From contig NTKA01000008.1 in assembly GCA_002456975.1 (NCBI GenBank), positions 1 to 56,021 on the forward strand: DNA of 56,021 nucleotides. Direction: 5' to 3'. The notes under the pieces are model-generated. The model made no database searches. It was not told the origin of the DNA and worked only from the letters and a program-made list of their open reading frames with translations. Origin of the DNA: Halieaceae bacterium MED-G27 (GTDB lineage: Bacteria; Pseudomonadota; Gammaproteobacteria; Pseudomonadales; Halieaceae). The number at the start of each line of letters is the position of its first letter. Position 1 is the stretch's first letter. The translations under genes and the position numbers were made by a program. Of this stretch, positions 34,938-44,626 are shown piece by piece.

Positions 34938-37412
34938 TCACACCTCCCGCAGCACCTGGATTGGGGGCACCGACACCACCCGGCGACAGGTATAGGTGCC
35001 AAGGCCGCCAATCACTAGGGCACCCAGAACGAGACCGAATGGCCACAAAATCCAACCGGGCTGGTAGTCAAGCTCGAGCATCTGCGTCTGCAGGAGCCAA
35101 CCTGACAGCTCAGCCCCCACCACCGCCAGCAACCCCGCGATGGCACCCATCATCGAAAACTCGATAGCGATAGCACCGAGAATACGCCCTCGCCTGGCCC
35201 CGAGCGCACGAAGAATCGCGCTCTCATGCAACCGCTCATCAACACTCGCGGTAACACCAGCGATCAAAACGAGAGCGCCCGCCACCATGATGATCATCAA
35301 TACCAATTCGATCGCCTGACTAACCTGATCAACAATCGCTCGTATCTCATCGATAACAACGTCGAGCTCGATTACGGTGAGCGTCGGAAAATCATCAATC
35401 AAGTCACCAATCACCGGCTTCTGTCCGGGCTCAAGATAGAAACTAGTCAGCAACATCCCTGGATAGCGACTGAGCACTTCGGTCGGGAATATGACGAAGA
35501 AGTTGGGCTGCATCGACTCCCAATCGACCTCTCTAATGTTGGCGACCCGCGCCTCAAACTCATTGGCGGCAATACGCAATGTTAGGACGTCATCGACCTC
35601 TGCCCCAATCTCCTGCGCAAAACCTTCCTCGAGCGATACGATCGATTCCGTCGTACCCGGCTGCCACCACTCGCCATCGAGAACGACATTACCCTCTGGC
35701 ATCACCGCACCAGAGGTGAAATTGGCTTCCTGCTGGCGGGGTCCCTCCTGTCCGATCTCCCAGGTTGGCAATGGTGTCTCATTAACCGCCATCACCCGCC
35801 CTCTGGTACTGGGATAAAGACGCCCCACCTCAACATTTTTGTCGGTAAAGAAGTCATTGATGAGATCTGCTTCTTGCGGCGCAACGTTCAATAAATAGTG
35901 ATTCGGGGTTCCCTCGGGAAGCTGCAAGCGCCATTGATCGAGAAGACTTGTGCGGACAGACACCAGCACGAGTAGCAGCATGATTGCCACACCGAAAATC
36001 ACGATCTGAAAGGCGCTATTGACCCCGCGACGTTGCATACCCGCCAGAGCAAGCCGCCACACACTCCCTGCACGACTACCGAGCTGGCGACTGCTACTCA
36101 ATAGTGCTCGTGCACCCAGAAAGCCAAGGCCCACGGTCACCGCAATGCCACCCATCAAAGCAGACGTTAAAAAAACGTCTTTGCTATACCAAATCATCAG
36201 TCCCGCAAGTGATAGCGTGCCCAACACCAAGTCTAAGGCGCGTTGCGAGCCTGCAATGGTGGTTTCACGCCGCAAGACTCGGAGGGGTGATACTAGCCCC
36301 AAGCGCGCGAGCGGTGGCCAGGCAAAAAAACCAATACAGACCAATGCCGTCACTGCCCCGGTGATATAAGGCGAAACACCAATTTCATTGATTTCACCCG
36401 GAAGTTGCTCGGCTAACGCTATAAACATGGCCGATTGAGCCAGCCAACCCAGCACGCTTCCAATGAGAATGGCCGCAATGCCAAGCCAGCCTAGACTCGC
36501 AGCGTAGAGATTTCGAATCGTCGTGCTGGTCGCACCCAGGCTTTTCATCACCGCGACGTGATCGGTATGACGTTCACCAAAACGCCGTGCCGCCACCAAA
36601 ATCGCGGCTGCAGCAAGCATGACTCCTAAGCTGCCGGCGAGCAGCAGAAAACCACGGGCGCGGTCCAGAGTGGCACCAATGCCCGGCTGCGATTCCTCAA
36701 CCGTCAGAAGCCGTTGCCCCTGTACTAGCTGTGGCCTAACCCAGTCGGCAAATTCGGAGACTTGATCAGGTGAGCCGGAAATTAGCAGACGAAAGGTAAC
36801 TCGACTGCCGGGCTGAATTACGCCCGTCGCTTCAATATCGGCGGTATGCATCATGAGACGTGGACCGTAGCCAAAGAAGCCACTCGTGCCGTCGGGCTCA
36901 GAGATCACCTTACCTGCATACACAAGCTCTGCGTCGCCGACCCAAACACGCTGACCAGGTAAGACATTGAGTTGCTGTACCAAGCGATCGGCCAGTAACA
37001 CCTCACCCGGATTTGGCTGATTCGCGGTCAATTGTCCATTGGTATCCTCGATTTCGAGTGAGCCACGAAGTGGATAGGCGCCTCCCACGGCTTTGACCGA
37101 CGCCAAAAACATTTCGTCGGACTCTGAGACCACCATAGATGAGAATGTCACTGTTTCGCCCCGCGCGAGACCCGACTCGGCCGCGCGCGCGATAAAGGAT
37201 TCGGGGGTACGATCGGCGGTCGAAACCACGAGGTCGGCTGCAAGAAATCGGCTCGACTCCCGCTCCAAGTTGATTTGCAAGCGATTCACAAAACCACTGA
37301 TGCCCACGACCAGAGATACGGCCAGAATCAGCGCACTGAACAACACGCCGAGTTCGCCGCCGCGCCAATCTCTGAGTAGCAATCTCAGGGAGCTACCAAG
37401 TAATGCCGCCAT
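34938..37412 (-). CDS. ybbP: FtsX-like ABC transporter permease, YbbP family
   Basis: Large permease of about 824 residues in the MacB/FtsX superfamily. An N-terminal helix is followed by a periplasmic domain, three helices, a core segment with further helices, a second periplasmic domain and three C-terminal helices including VLMIIMVAGALVLIAGVTASVDER. I choose the ATG at 37412, two bases after the ybbA stop; a GTG at 37436 would overlap ybbA. With YbbA and the divergent thioesterase TesA it forms a widely conserved neighbourhood. Recent work on E. coli, as I recall it, links YbbAP and TesA as a machine acting on membrane lipids; substrate here is unknown. Confidence 0.88.
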   Translation of the reverse strand: MAALLGSSLRLLLRDWRGGELGVLFSALILAVSLVVGISGFVNRLQINLERESSRFLAADLVVSTADRTPESFIARAAESGLARGETVTFSSMVVSESDEMFLASVKAVGGAYPLRGSLEIEDTNGQLTANQPNPGEVLLADRLVQQLNVLPGQRVWVGDAELVYAGKVISEPDGTSGFFGYGPRLMMHTADIEATGVIQPGSRVTFRLLISGSPDQVSEFADWVRPQLVQGQRLLTVEESQPGIGATLDRARGFLLLAGSLGVMLAAAAILVAARRFGERHTDHVAVMKSLGATSTTIRNLYAASLGWLGIAAILIGSVLGWLAQSAMFIALAEQLPGEINEIGVSPYITGAVTALVCIGFFAWPPLARLGLVSPLRVLRRETTIAGSQRALDLVLGTLSLAGLMIWYSKDVFLTSALMGGIAVTVGLGFLGARALLSSSRQLGSRAGSVWRLALAGMQRRGVNSAFQIVIFGVAIMLLLVLVSVRTSLLDQWRLQLPEGTPNHYLLNVAPQEADLINDFFTDKNVEVGRLYPSTRGRVMAVNETPLPTWEIGQEGPRQQEANFTSGAVMPEGNVVLDGEWWQPGTTESIVSLEEGFAQEIGAEVDDVLTLRIAANEFEARVANIREVDWESMQPNFFVIFPTEVLSRYPGMLLTSFYLEPGQKPVIGDLIDDFPTLTVIELDVVIDEIRAIVDQVSQAIELVLMIIMVAGALVLIAGVTASVDERLHESAILRALGARRGRILGAIAIEFSMMGAIAGLLAVVGAELSGWLLQTQMLELDYQPGWILWPFGLVLGALVIGGLGTYTCRRVVSVPPIQVLREV

Positions 37413-37413
37413 G

Positions 37414-38079
37414 CTAGCTGGCTTCCTCAAGCTCACCCGCTTGCATCACTAGTTGGCGACCACAGCGGGCCGCCAACGACATATCATGGGTCACCAACAC
37501 GAGTGTCGTCCCCTGCTCGGTATTCAGGGCAAATAGCAGATCGATGATTTTGGCTCCAGTAGCCGTATCGAGATTTCCGGTGGGCTCGTCGGCGAAGAGT
37601 ATGAGGGGCTCAGACGCGAAGGCACGTGCAATGGCCACGCGCTGCTGTTCACCACCGGATAATGTTCTGGGGTAATGATCACGGCGCTCGGACAGTCCCA
37701 CCCTATCCAGAAAATCACGAGCACGCTGGTCTGAATCGGATGCCCCTGACAACTCGAGTGGCAGCATCACATTTTCGAGCGCAGTCAGGGCTGGCAACAA
37801 TTGAAACGATTGAAAAACGAATCCGATTTTGTCCGCTCGCAATAACGCCCGCTCGTCCTCATCGAGCGAAGCAAGCGACGTTCCATCGATAACCACATCT
37901 CCCTCGGTTGACACATCGAGACCCGCCAACAAGCCCAACAAGGTCGACTTGCCTGAGCCCGAGGCGCCGACAATGGCCGCAGTCTCACCACGCTTGATTT
38001 CTAGCGCGATCCCTCTCAGGATTTCCAGATCGCCGTCAGCCGTGCTGACGCGCTTGGTTAATTGGGATGTTGTAATCAT
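37414..38079 (-). CDS. ybbA: ABC transporter ATP-binding protein, YbbA (LolD/MacB type)
   Basis: ABC ATPase of 221 residues with Walker A GASGSGKST (38-46), Q-loop FVFQSFQLLPALTALENV, signature LSGGEQQRVAIARAF and Walker B LILFADEPTGNLD. It belongs to the LolD/FtsE/MacB group that powers extraction rather than transport across the membrane. It is followed directly by its permease. Its ATG overlaps the ATG of tesA on the opposite strand. Confidence 0.92.
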   Translation of the reverse strand: MITTSQLTKRVSTADGDLEILRGIALEIKRGETAAIVGASGSGKSTLLGLLAGLDVSTEGDVVIDGTSLASLDEDERALLRADKIGFVFQSFQLLPALTALENVMLPLELSGASDSDQRARDFLDRVGLSERRDHYPRTLSGGEQQRVAIARAFASEPLILFADEPTGNLDTATGAKIIDLLFALNTEQGTTLVLVTHDMSLAARCGRQLVMQAGELEEAS

Positions 38080-38722
38080 GGCAGGCTACCTCTGGCACCA
38101 GATACGAAAACAGCTGTGGCTCGGATTGACTATTGGGCTGTCTGCGCTGTCGCCCATGAGTCATGGGGCGGAACCACGTGTGCTGGTCATCGGCGACAGT
38201 CTGAGTGCCGCCTACGGTATGGCGCTTGAGCAGGGCTGGGTCAATTTACTGCAACAACGGATTAGCGAAAAAGGATACCCGCACCAAGTCGTCAACGCGA
38301 GCATCTCGGGCGATACTACAGGTGGTGGCGCTCGGCGATTGCCAAGGCTGATGGCCGAGCACACCCCTAGCATTGTCATCATCGAACTCGGTGGTAACGA
38401 TGGACTTCGTGCATTTCCCCTTAAAACAATGCGCAACAATCTCGAAACCATGGCGGATTTAGTGACTGAGAGCGACGCTGCGCTGCTGATCTTGGGTGCA
38501 GAGGCGCCACCCAATCTTGGGAGTCGCTACACATCTCGATTCCATGACACGTTCACCGAGGTTGCGACAACTTATGGGGCTCGCCATCTCCAGTTTGTAA
38601 TCGATCGTATTTTCCTCGACCCTGATTTGATGCAACCAGATAACACACACCCTAATATCATCGCGCAACCGCTCTTGCTAGATCATGTATGGTCCGAAAT
38701 AGAACCCATGCTCGCTGAGTGA
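38078..38722 (+). CDS. tesA: Arylesterase/acyl-CoA thioesterase I, periplasmic
   Basis: SGNH-hydrolase (TesA/TAP), with esterase, thioesterase and lysophospholipase activities in characterised relatives. Starting at ATG 38078 gives 214 residues with a signal peptide (about 1-31, cleaved after SPMSHGA), so the enzyme is periplasmic. The SGNH residues are Ser41 in GDSLSAAYGM, Gly79 in SGDTTGGG, Asn107 in GGNDG, and Asp188/His191 in PDNTHPN. The gene is divergent from ybbA with overlapping start codons. It precedes the ion channel gene by four bases. Confidence 0.94.
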   Translation: MAGYLWHQIRKQLWLGLTIGLSALSPMSHGAEPRVLVIGDSLSAAYGMALEQGWVNLLQQRISEKGYPHQVVNASISGDTTGGGARRLPRLMAEHTPSIVIIELGGNDGLRAFPLKTMRNNLETMADLVTESDAALLILGAEAPPNLGSRYTSRFHDTFTEVATTYGARHLQFVIDRIFLDPDLMQPDNTHPNIIAQPLLLDHVWSEIEPMLAE

Positions 38723-38726
38723 AGTC

Positions 38727-39581
38727 ATGACCGAAGAACTGTCATTTCGAGAGCGGGTAGATAGGGTTGTTTTTGGCACGGAGACACCGGGCGGTAACTT
38801 ATTCGATAGGGTGCTGTTAACCGCCATTCTGTGCAGCGTTGTCGTCGTGATGCTCGACTCGGTTGACACCTACCATCGGGTCTATGGCGAGCTATTCCTG
38901 ATGCTCGAATACGGCTTCACAATAGCGTTTGCTGTCGAGTACTTGGCGCGGTTGTGGTGCAGCGAGCAGCGAGTCGCCTACGCTATCAGCTTCTGGGGGA
39001 TTGTCGATCTTCTCGCTATTTTGCCAACGGTGCTACTGCTGTTTGCGCCAGAAGCGGCCGCGCTGCTGGTGATACGTTTACTCAGGGTGTTGCGCATTTT
39101 TCGTATCTTGCATCTCTTCGAACTCCAGAAAGATTACTTTCAAATCCTCGACGTTTTGAAAGCCACCTCGCGCTCGATCGCGGTTTTTCTCTCGATTGTC
39201 ATGGTTACCGTGGTGGTCTTTGGATGCCTGCTGTTCGTCATCGAAGGCCCAGACAACGGTTTCACCAGCATTCCCATGAGCATCTATTGGGCAGTCGTGA
39301 CGGTAACCACAGTCGGTTATGGCGATATCGTGCCGACCACCCTACCCGGGCGCTTCGTCGCCTCAATCGGGATTTTGATCGGCTATTCGATTCTCGCAAT
39401 ACCCACCGCCATCATCACCAGTAACTTGATAGAATACACGCGGAAAGTCGCTCAAACTCTGAAGTGGAGTTGTCAGGTCTGTGGCGGCGTCGACCACGCC
39501 CTCGATGCGCAATTTTGCAAACATTGTGGTGCCGAGATGGAAATTCCCGACGAACTGCGCGAGAAAGCAAAGGCCAAATGA
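38727..39581 (+). CDS. Voltage-gated potassium channel-like protein with C-terminal zinc ribbon
   Basis: A six-helix Kv-type channel of 284 residues. S1-S3 lie at about 27-105. S4 is the arginine ladder [15 protein letters not shown] (Arg117, 120, 123, 126). S5 is at 151-172, the pore loop carries the K+ selectivity filter TTVGYGD (194-200), and S6 is at 210-235. After S6 comes a cytoplasmic tail with two CXXC pairs, Cys249/Cys252 and Cys264/Cys267, spaced as a zinc ribbon. Bacterial six-helix channels are common, but this tail is unusual. It lies between tesA and ygiQ, with four-base contacts on each side. Confidence 0.85.
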   Translation: MTEELSFRERVDRVVFGTETPGGNLFDRVLLTAILCSVVVVMLDSVDTYHRVYGELFLMLEYGFTIAFAVEYLARLWCSEQRVAYAISFWGIVDLLAILPTVLLLFAPEAAALLVIRLLRVLRIFRILHLFELQKDYFQILDVLKATSRSIAVFLSIVMVTVVVFGCLLFVIEGPDNGFTSIPMSIYWAVVTVTTVGYGDIVPTTLPGRFVASIGILIGYSILAIPTAIITSNLIEYTRKVAQTLKWSCQVCGGVDHALDAQFCKHCGAEMEIPDELREKAKAK

Positions 39582-41686
39582 TGACGCAACCGGCGATTTA
39601 TGATTATCGAAAATATTGGGCAGAGTGCTTTGGTCCTGCGCCGTGGCTACCCATGTCACGCGATGAAATGGACCAGCTAGGTTGGGACAGTTGCGACATC
39701 ATCATTATTACCGGCGATGCCTATGTCGATCACCCCAGCTTCGGAATGGCTGTCATCGGTCGGGTGCTCGAAGGCCAAGGGTTCAGGGTCGGCATTATTT
39801 CGCAGCCCGATTGGCGCAATGCCGATGCATTCAAAGCTCTGGGCAAGCCGAACCTATTTTTTGGTATCGCGGCCGGCAACATGGACTCGATGATCAATCA
39901 CTACACGGCTGATCGTAAGCGGCGCAATGATGACGCCTACACGGCCGGCGATGAGGCCGGTAGACGACCAGACCGGGCGGTGACGGTATATAGCCAGCGG
40001 GCCCGTGAGGCGTTCAACGACGTCCCTATCGTGGTTGGCGGTATCGAGGCGAGTCTCCGACGCATGGCACATTACGATTACTGGAGCGATAAGGTTCGCC
40101 GTTCGGTACTCATGGACAGCAAGGCTGATATTTTGCTCTTTGGTAACGCTGAGCGCGCGATTGTTGATCTCGCCCACGGGCTGGCGGCTGGGAAAACGAT
40201 CGAGGCACTGAGCGAACTGCGGGGTACCGCAGTGGTCATGAATAAGCCTCGTGCTGGATTTCGCGTGATCAATTCAACATCGGTGGACATCCCCGGGGTC
40301 GTAGAACCTCATCTGAATCCCTACGAGGGCATGAACACCGAGGTTTGTGACAACGAGGCGGCCTCTAATGGATCCGGAGCAGGAAGCGACGCTGTGCAGC
40401 AAGCGGAGCCTGTAACGCTACTGGCTAGCAGTGCCCCCGATCGCGACGTTATCCGCCTCCCAAGCTACGAAGCGGTGCGAGATGACCCGGTGCTGTATGC
40501 CCATGCAGCACGTATCATGCATAAGGAGACCAACCCTTACAACGCGCTACCCATGGTGCAAGCGCATGGTGATCGAGAAGTTTGGTTTAACCCGCCCCCT
40601 ATCCCCCTGACCACGCCTGAACTCGACTGGGTGTTTGAGCAGCCATATCAGCGCCGACCACACCCCGATTACGGCGATAAAAAAGTTCCCGCGATGGAGA
40701 TGATTCAACACTCGGTCAATATCATGCGAGGCTGTTTTGGCGGCTGCACCTTCTGCTCAATTACCGAGCACGAAGGGCGAATCATCCAGAATCGCTCGGA
40801 GGATTCAATCATCCGAGAAATTGAGAAGATTCGCGATACCAGTCCTAATTTTACTGGGGTTATTTCCGATCTCGGTGGTCCGACCGCCAATATGTGGCGA
40901 CTCGCTTGCAAGAGTGAGGAGATCGAGGCCAAATGCCGAAAGCTCAGTTGCGTCTTTCCTGGCATCTGTAAAAACCTCAACACCGATCAAACACCCCTGG
41001 TTCATCTTTATCGGCGAGCGCGAGATATTCCGGGCATTAAGAAAGTATTGATCGCTTCTGGGCTCCGCTACGACCTAGCGGTAGAGAGCCCCGAATACGT
41101 GAAGGAGTTGGTGACACACCACGTCGGCGGCTATCTCAAGATCGCACCCGAACATACCGAGAGCGGGCCGCTTGATCAGATGATGAAACCGGGTATCGGT
41201 AGCTACGATCGCTTCAAGGCGATGTTTGATCAGTTCTCTAAGGAAGCGGGAAAAAAGCAGTATCTAATCCCCTATTTCATAGCGGCCCATCCAGGCACCA
41301 CCGATACCGACATGATCAACCTGGCGCTCTGGTTAAAGCGCAATAAGTTTCGAGCTGACCAAGTACAGACGTTCTACCCGTCACCGATGGCGCTAGCGAC
41401 TGCGATGTATCACAGTGAGAAAAACCCTCTGAAAAAGGTCGATAGAGGCTCGAAAAAAGTGCCTGCTGTGAGAAGTATCAAGCAGAGGCGCTTGCACAAA
41501 GCCTTCCTCCGCTACCACGATCCCGACAACTGGCCAGCACTCAGAGACGCTCTGAAAAAGATCGGTCGACGCGACTTGATTGGCAATGGCCCGATGCACC
41601 TCGTCCCCAGCCGACAACCACCCAAGCGTCATCGCGTGGTGAAATCCAAGCCCGGTCGAAGCTTCAGGACACAGCACACCCGCTAG
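39578..41686 (+). CDS. ygiQ: YgiQ family radical SAM protein
   Basis: Radical SAM enzyme of 702 residues and unknown substrate. The [4Fe-4S] cysteines are Cys386, Cys390 and Cys393 in [19 protein letters not shown]. The YgiQ N-terminal domain ([19 protein letters not shown], then [17 protein letters not shown]) and the C-terminal DUF3362-like tail are present. The start is the ATG at 39578, overlapping the channel stop as ATGA; a second ATG follows at once. A low-complexity insertion at about residues 255-285 ([20 protein letters not shown]) may be a lineage-specific loop. It converges on oxyR with five bases between stops. Confidence 0.94.
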   Translation: MMTQPAIYDYRKYWAECFGPAPWLPMSRDEMDQLGWDSCDIIIITGDAYVDHPSFGMAVIGRVLEGQGFRVGIISQPDWRNADAFKALGKPNLFFGIAAGNMDSMINHYTADRKRRNDDAYTAGDEAGRRPDRAVTVYSQRAREAFNDVPIVVGGIEASLRRMAHYDYWSDKVRRSVLMDSKADILLFGNAERAIVDLAHGLAAGKTIEALSELRGTAVVMNKPRAGFRVINSTSVDIPGVVEPHLNPYEGMNTEVCDNEAASNGSGAGSDAVQQAEPVTLLASSAPDRDVIRLPSYEAVRDDPVLYAHAARIMHKETNPYNALPMVQAHGDREVWFNPPPIPLTTPELDWVFEQPYQRRPHPDYGDKKVPAMEMIQHSVNIMRGCFGGCTFCSITEHEGRIIQNRSEDSIIREIEKIRDTSPNFTGVISDLGGPTANMWRLACKSEEIEAKCRKLSCVFPGICKNLNTDQTPLVHLYRRARDIPGIKKVLIASGLRYDLAVESPEYVKELVTHHVGGYLKIAPEHTESGPLDQMMKPGIGSYDRFKAMFDQFSKEAGKKQYLIPYFIAAHPGTTDTDMINLALWLKRNKFRADQVQTFYPSPMALATAMYHSEKNPLKKVDRGSKKVPAVRSIKQRRLHKAFLRYHDPDNWPALRDALKKIGRRDLIGNGPMHLVPSRQPPKRHRVVKSKPGRSFRTQHTR

Positions 41687-41691
41687 GTAAT

Positions 41692-42606
41692 TTAATGGGT
41701 GGCGCCCTCGCTTAGGCAGGTTTTAATGAAATCCCCAAGCAAACCAAACTCCTGTTTCCTGGGCGTTTTCTTGCGCCACATCAACCCAATATTACGGCTG
41801 ACATCGGCCTCATCGAAAGGCTTTAATACGAGACCCGTACCCTCGGTAATGCCCGCCTCGGTTGCCATCTTGGGCAAAAGAGTGGCGCCGATGCCATTTG
41901 CCACCATTTGCACAATCGTGGTGAGACTGGTCGCCTGATACGGCACCCGAATATCCTGCTCACGCAGCTTACAGGCCTCGAGCGCGTGATCACGTAAACA
42001 ATGGCCCTCTTCTAGCAGTAACATCTCTGAGCCGGCCAGGTCGCTGGTTTTGAGCTTCGTGGTCATCGCGAGTCGGCTGTTTGGCAGTGTCGCGAGATAA
42101 AAGGGATCATCGAACAACGCCAGGGTGTCTACGTTGTCGGCTGGGAACGGTAGCGCGAGTAGTAGCACGTCTAGGTCTCCTACCTGCAATGCATTGACCA
42201 ACACCTGAGATAAGTCCTCACGTACGAACAGGGTGCAGTCAGGATGCACCAGCCTGAGTGCTTTTAGCAGCTTAGGTAACACAAACGGCGCAATAGTCGG
42301 GATCACCCCCAACCGAATCTTTCCCTGGAAAGGTTCTCCCGATGCATCGCAAAGCGCCACTAGATCGTCGATATCGGTTAGTACACCACGGGCACGGTCA
42401 ACCACCTCGAGACCTAACGAAGTTAGGAGCACATTACGATTGTTACGTTCAACCAAGCTCGCCGACAACGCGTCCTCGAGTTCGACAATTGAAGCACTCA
42501 GCGTGCTTTGACTGACATGACAGGCCTTAGCTGCGTGACCAAAATGTTGATGCTCTGCAACCGCGCAGAGGTATTTGAGCTGTTTTAATGTGGGTTGGCG
42601 CGACAA
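41692..42606 (-). CDS. oxyR: Hydrogen peroxide-responsive LysR regulator OxyR
   Basis: LysR-type regulator of about 304 residues. The winged helix-turn-helix is at about 18-45 (HFGHAAKACHVSQSTLSASI). The peroxide-sensing pair Cys203 and Cys212 lies in EEGHCLRDHALEAC, nine residues apart as in E. coli OxyR (Cys199/Cys208), which separates it from generic LysR proteins. I choose the TTG at 42606, preceded by AGGAGG four bases upstream; a TTG at 42621 is the alternative and no ATG is available. It is divergent from the rubrerythrin cassette, its likely target. Confidence 0.92.
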   Translation of the reverse strand: MSRQPTLKQLKYLCAVAEHQHFGHAAKACHVSQSTLSASIVELEDALSASLVERNNRNVLLTSLGLEVVDRARGVLTDIDDLVALCDASGEPFQGKIRLGVIPTIAPFVLPKLLKALRLVHPDCTLFVREDLSQVLVNALQVGDLDVLLLALPFPADNVDTLALFDDPFYLATLPNSRLAMTTKLKTSDLAGSEMLLLEEGHCLRDHALEACKLREQDIRVPYQATSLTTIVQMVANGIGATLLPKMATEAGITEGTGLVLKPFDEADVSRNIGLMWRKKTPRKQEFGLLGDFIKTCLSEGATH

Positions 42607-42788
42607 GCGGCCTCCTACCAAGGGTATGTTCGGGTTTGTCTGTTAATTGTCCTAATTACGATCGGAAAAAACGATTGGTTTTTATCAGAATATTAAGAAC
42701 CATTGCCGGGAAACCCGGGTATTATTGTGGTGCTGCCAAGGACGCGGCGGCGTCATGACGTCACAACCATCAACAATGGAGTAAACAC
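42607..42788. promoter_or_regulatory. Divergent control region between oxyR and rubrerythrin
   Basis: This 182-base region holds three dyads: TAATT-N5-AATTA (42644-42658), a LysR-type inverted repeat; CCGGG-AAA-CCCGG (42706-42718); and the palindrome CGTCATGACG (42751-42760), which overlaps TGACGTCA. The first is the best candidate operator for OxyR, though it is not a good match to the four-part ATAG/CTAT consensus. No standard promoter pair could be assigned with confidence. GGAG stands seven bases before the rubrerythrin ATG. Confidence 0.45.
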
Positions 42789-43208
42789 ATGGAATTGAAA
42801 GGTAGTGCAACCGAGCAGAACCTTAAGGATGCATTCGCAGGCGAATCGCAAGCGAACCGTCGATATCTCTATTTCGCCTCAAAGGCAGACGTAGAGGGCT
42901 ACAACGACGTGGCAGCCGTTTTTCGCTCGACTGCGGAAGGCGAAACTGGGCACGCACACGGCCACCTCGAGTACCTCGAAGCTGTAGGTGATCCTGCGAC
43001 TGGAATGCCCATGGGCGACACACTCAAAAACCTCGAAGCGTCAATTGCGGGCGAGACCCACGAGTACACTGATATGTACCCTGGCATGGCCAAGACAGCG
43101 CGCGACGAAGGTTTCGACGAAATCGCTGATTGGTTCGAGACTCTCGCGAAGGCTGAGCGTAGTCACGCAAACCGCTTCCAGAAAGCACTCGACAACCTCG
43201 ACGCTTAA
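42789..43208 (+). CDS. Rubrerythrin, diiron domain only
   Basis: Non-heme diiron peroxidase of the ferritin-like superfamily, 139 residues. The iron ligands are all visible: Glu19 ([10 protein letters not shown]), Glu52 and His55 (EGETGH), Glu89 and Glu92 ([12 protein letters not shown]), Glu123 and His126 ([10 protein letters not shown]). The C-terminal rubredoxin domain of classical rubrerythrins is absent, so electrons must come from another protein; the Fe-S protein encoded next is an obvious candidate. Reduction of hydrogen peroxide to water is the expected activity by family. It is followed by a terminator-like hairpin. Confidence 0.93.
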   Translation: MELKGSATEQNLKDAFAGESQANRRYLYFASKADVEGYNDVAAVFRSTAEGETGHAHGHLEYLEAVGDPATGMPMGDTLKNLEASIAGETHEYTDMYPGMAKTARDEGFDEIADWFETLAKAERSHANRFQKALDNLDA

Positions 43209-43229
43209 TCGCTGTTGATGGATTGTTTT

Positions 43230-43251
43230 GGGGGACTTCGGTCCCCCTTTT
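43230..43251 (+). terminator. UUCG-capped hairpin with T tract after rubrerythrin
   Basis: GGGGGAC-TTCG-GTCCCCC, a perfect seven-base-pair stem capped by the stable UUCG tetraloop and followed by TTTTG. It lies 22 bases after the rubrerythrin stop and 36 before the next ATG. It looks like an intrinsic terminator; read-through would give lower expression of the two downstream genes. Confidence 0.85.
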
Positions 43252-43286
43252 GATTGAAAGCCCCCTACTTTGAGGATCTAAACAGA

Positions 43287-44615
43287 ATGCGAGAAGGCAG
43301 TGTTGAAGCACCTACCCGGCACCCTATCGATTGGAAGTCTGATGACTTTTGGAATCGCGATAGCCTGAATGACGAGCTAGCCCGGGTTTATGACGTCTGT
43401 CACGGATGTCGCCGATGCGTCAGTCTTTGCGACTCGTTCCCAACGCTTTTCGATCTCATCGACGAATCGGAGACCCTAGAAGTCGACGGTGTAGATGTCG
43501 CCGACTACGACAAGGTCGTCGATCAATGCTACATGTGCGATCTGTGTTACCTCACCAAGTGCCCCTATGTTCCACCGCACGAATTCAATGTCGACTTTCC
43601 GCATCTGATGCTGCGGGCAAAGGCGCAGAATTTTAAGGAGCGAGGTGCTAAAACTAGGGACAAGATCCTGACCTCTACTGACGCGCTGATGGGCGGGGTT
43701 GCAACCATTCCCCTCGTCGATATCACCGCTAACGCGCTGAACAAGAACAAAACGTTCAGGAAGGCGCTAGAGAGCACCATGGCCATCGCCGCCGATGCAC
43801 CGCTCCCGGAGATCCACCGCAACACCCTAATTAAACGCGCGAAGGCACTGGTCAAAGATATCGCCGCAACCCCAGTGGGTAACACCACGGGAAAACTGGC
43901 GCTATACGCCACCTGTTATGGCAACTACAGTAGTCCTGATATTGGTGAGGACTTCATCAAAGTGTTCCAGCACAACGATGTCCATATCGACGTCATCCCC
44001 AAGGAGAAGTGCTGTGGTATGCCCAAGCTCGAATTGGGCGACCTCGACTCCGTGCAGGCATTAAAGGAAGCCAATATCCCATTACTCGCTAGTCTGGTCG
44101 ATCAAGGCTATGACCTCACAGCTCCTATTCCATCGTGTGTGCTTATGTACAAGCAGGAGCTACCTCTGCTCTTCCCCGATGATGCCGATGTTCAAAAAGT
44201 TAAAGCGGCGTTCTACGATCCTTTCGAATACCTTTGGATGCGACACAAAGGCGAGGCACTCAAGTTAGAATTTGCAGAGAGTCTCGGAAATATCGCCTAT
44301 CAAGTGGCTTGCCACCAACGAGTCCAAAATATAGGTCTTAAAACCCGCGACATTCTGAACCTGATCGAAGACACCACAGTAGTTGCCCATGAGCGTTGCT
44401 CTGGGCACGACGGTACTTATGCCGTCAAAAAGGAAACGCGCGACAAGTCCGTTAAAATTGCGCGGCCTACAGTACGAAAGGTTAACGATCAAAAACCCGA
44501 TCATTTTATTTCCGACTGCCCGATGGCGGGTGAGCACATTGCCCACCTCGCTGATGGCGTCGACAGCGCTCAGCACCCTATGACACTGCTGAGGCTGGCC
44601 TACGGTTTGTCATAA
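43287..44615 (+). CDS. GlpC/HdrB-like iron-sulfur oxidoreductase
   Basis: A 442-residue Fe-S protein. Two [4Fe-4S] ferredoxin-type motifs sit at Cys38/41/44/48 and Cys81/84/87/92. Two CCG domains follow: Cys210, Cys242-Cys243 (KCCGMPK) and Cys284; then Cys342, Cys371 (ERCSGHDGT) and Cys411. This layout is that of GlpC and heterodisulfide reductase subunits, which pass electrons between soluble redox partners and membrane or thiol acceptors. The CSG variant in the second domain is, as I recall, normal for GlpC. The ATG at 43287 is preferred over a TTG at 43254 inside the terminator region. No glpA or glpB is nearby, so glycerol phosphate is unlikely as substrate. Confidence 0.85.
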   Translation: MREGSVEAPTRHPIDWKSDDFWNRDSLNDELARVYDVCHGCRRCVSLCDSFPTLFDLIDESETLEVDGVDVADYDKVVDQCYMCDLCYLTKCPYVPPHEFNVDFPHLMLRAKAQNFKERGAKTRDKILTSTDALMGGVATIPLVDITANALNKNKTFRKALESTMAIAADAPLPEIHRNTLIKRAKALVKDIAATPVGNTTGKLALYATCYGNYSSPDIGEDFIKVFQHNDVHIDVIPKEKCCGMPKLELGDLDSVQALKEANIPLLASLVDQGYDLTAPIPSCVLMYKQELPLLFPDDADVQKVKAAFYDPFEYLWMRHKGEALKLEFAESLGNIAYQVACHQRVQNIGLKTRDILNLIEDTTVVAHERCSGHDGTYAVKKETRDKSVKIARPTVRKVNDQKPDHFISDCPMAGEHIAHLADGVDSAQHPMTLLRLAYGLS

Positions 44616-44626
44616 GGAGTCTACAC

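Noticed and set aside
43287-44615. CSG in place of CCG in the Fe-S protein as a sign of a lost cluster
   Set aside because: To my recollection the GlpC family normally has CSG in the second domain, so this is not an anomaly.
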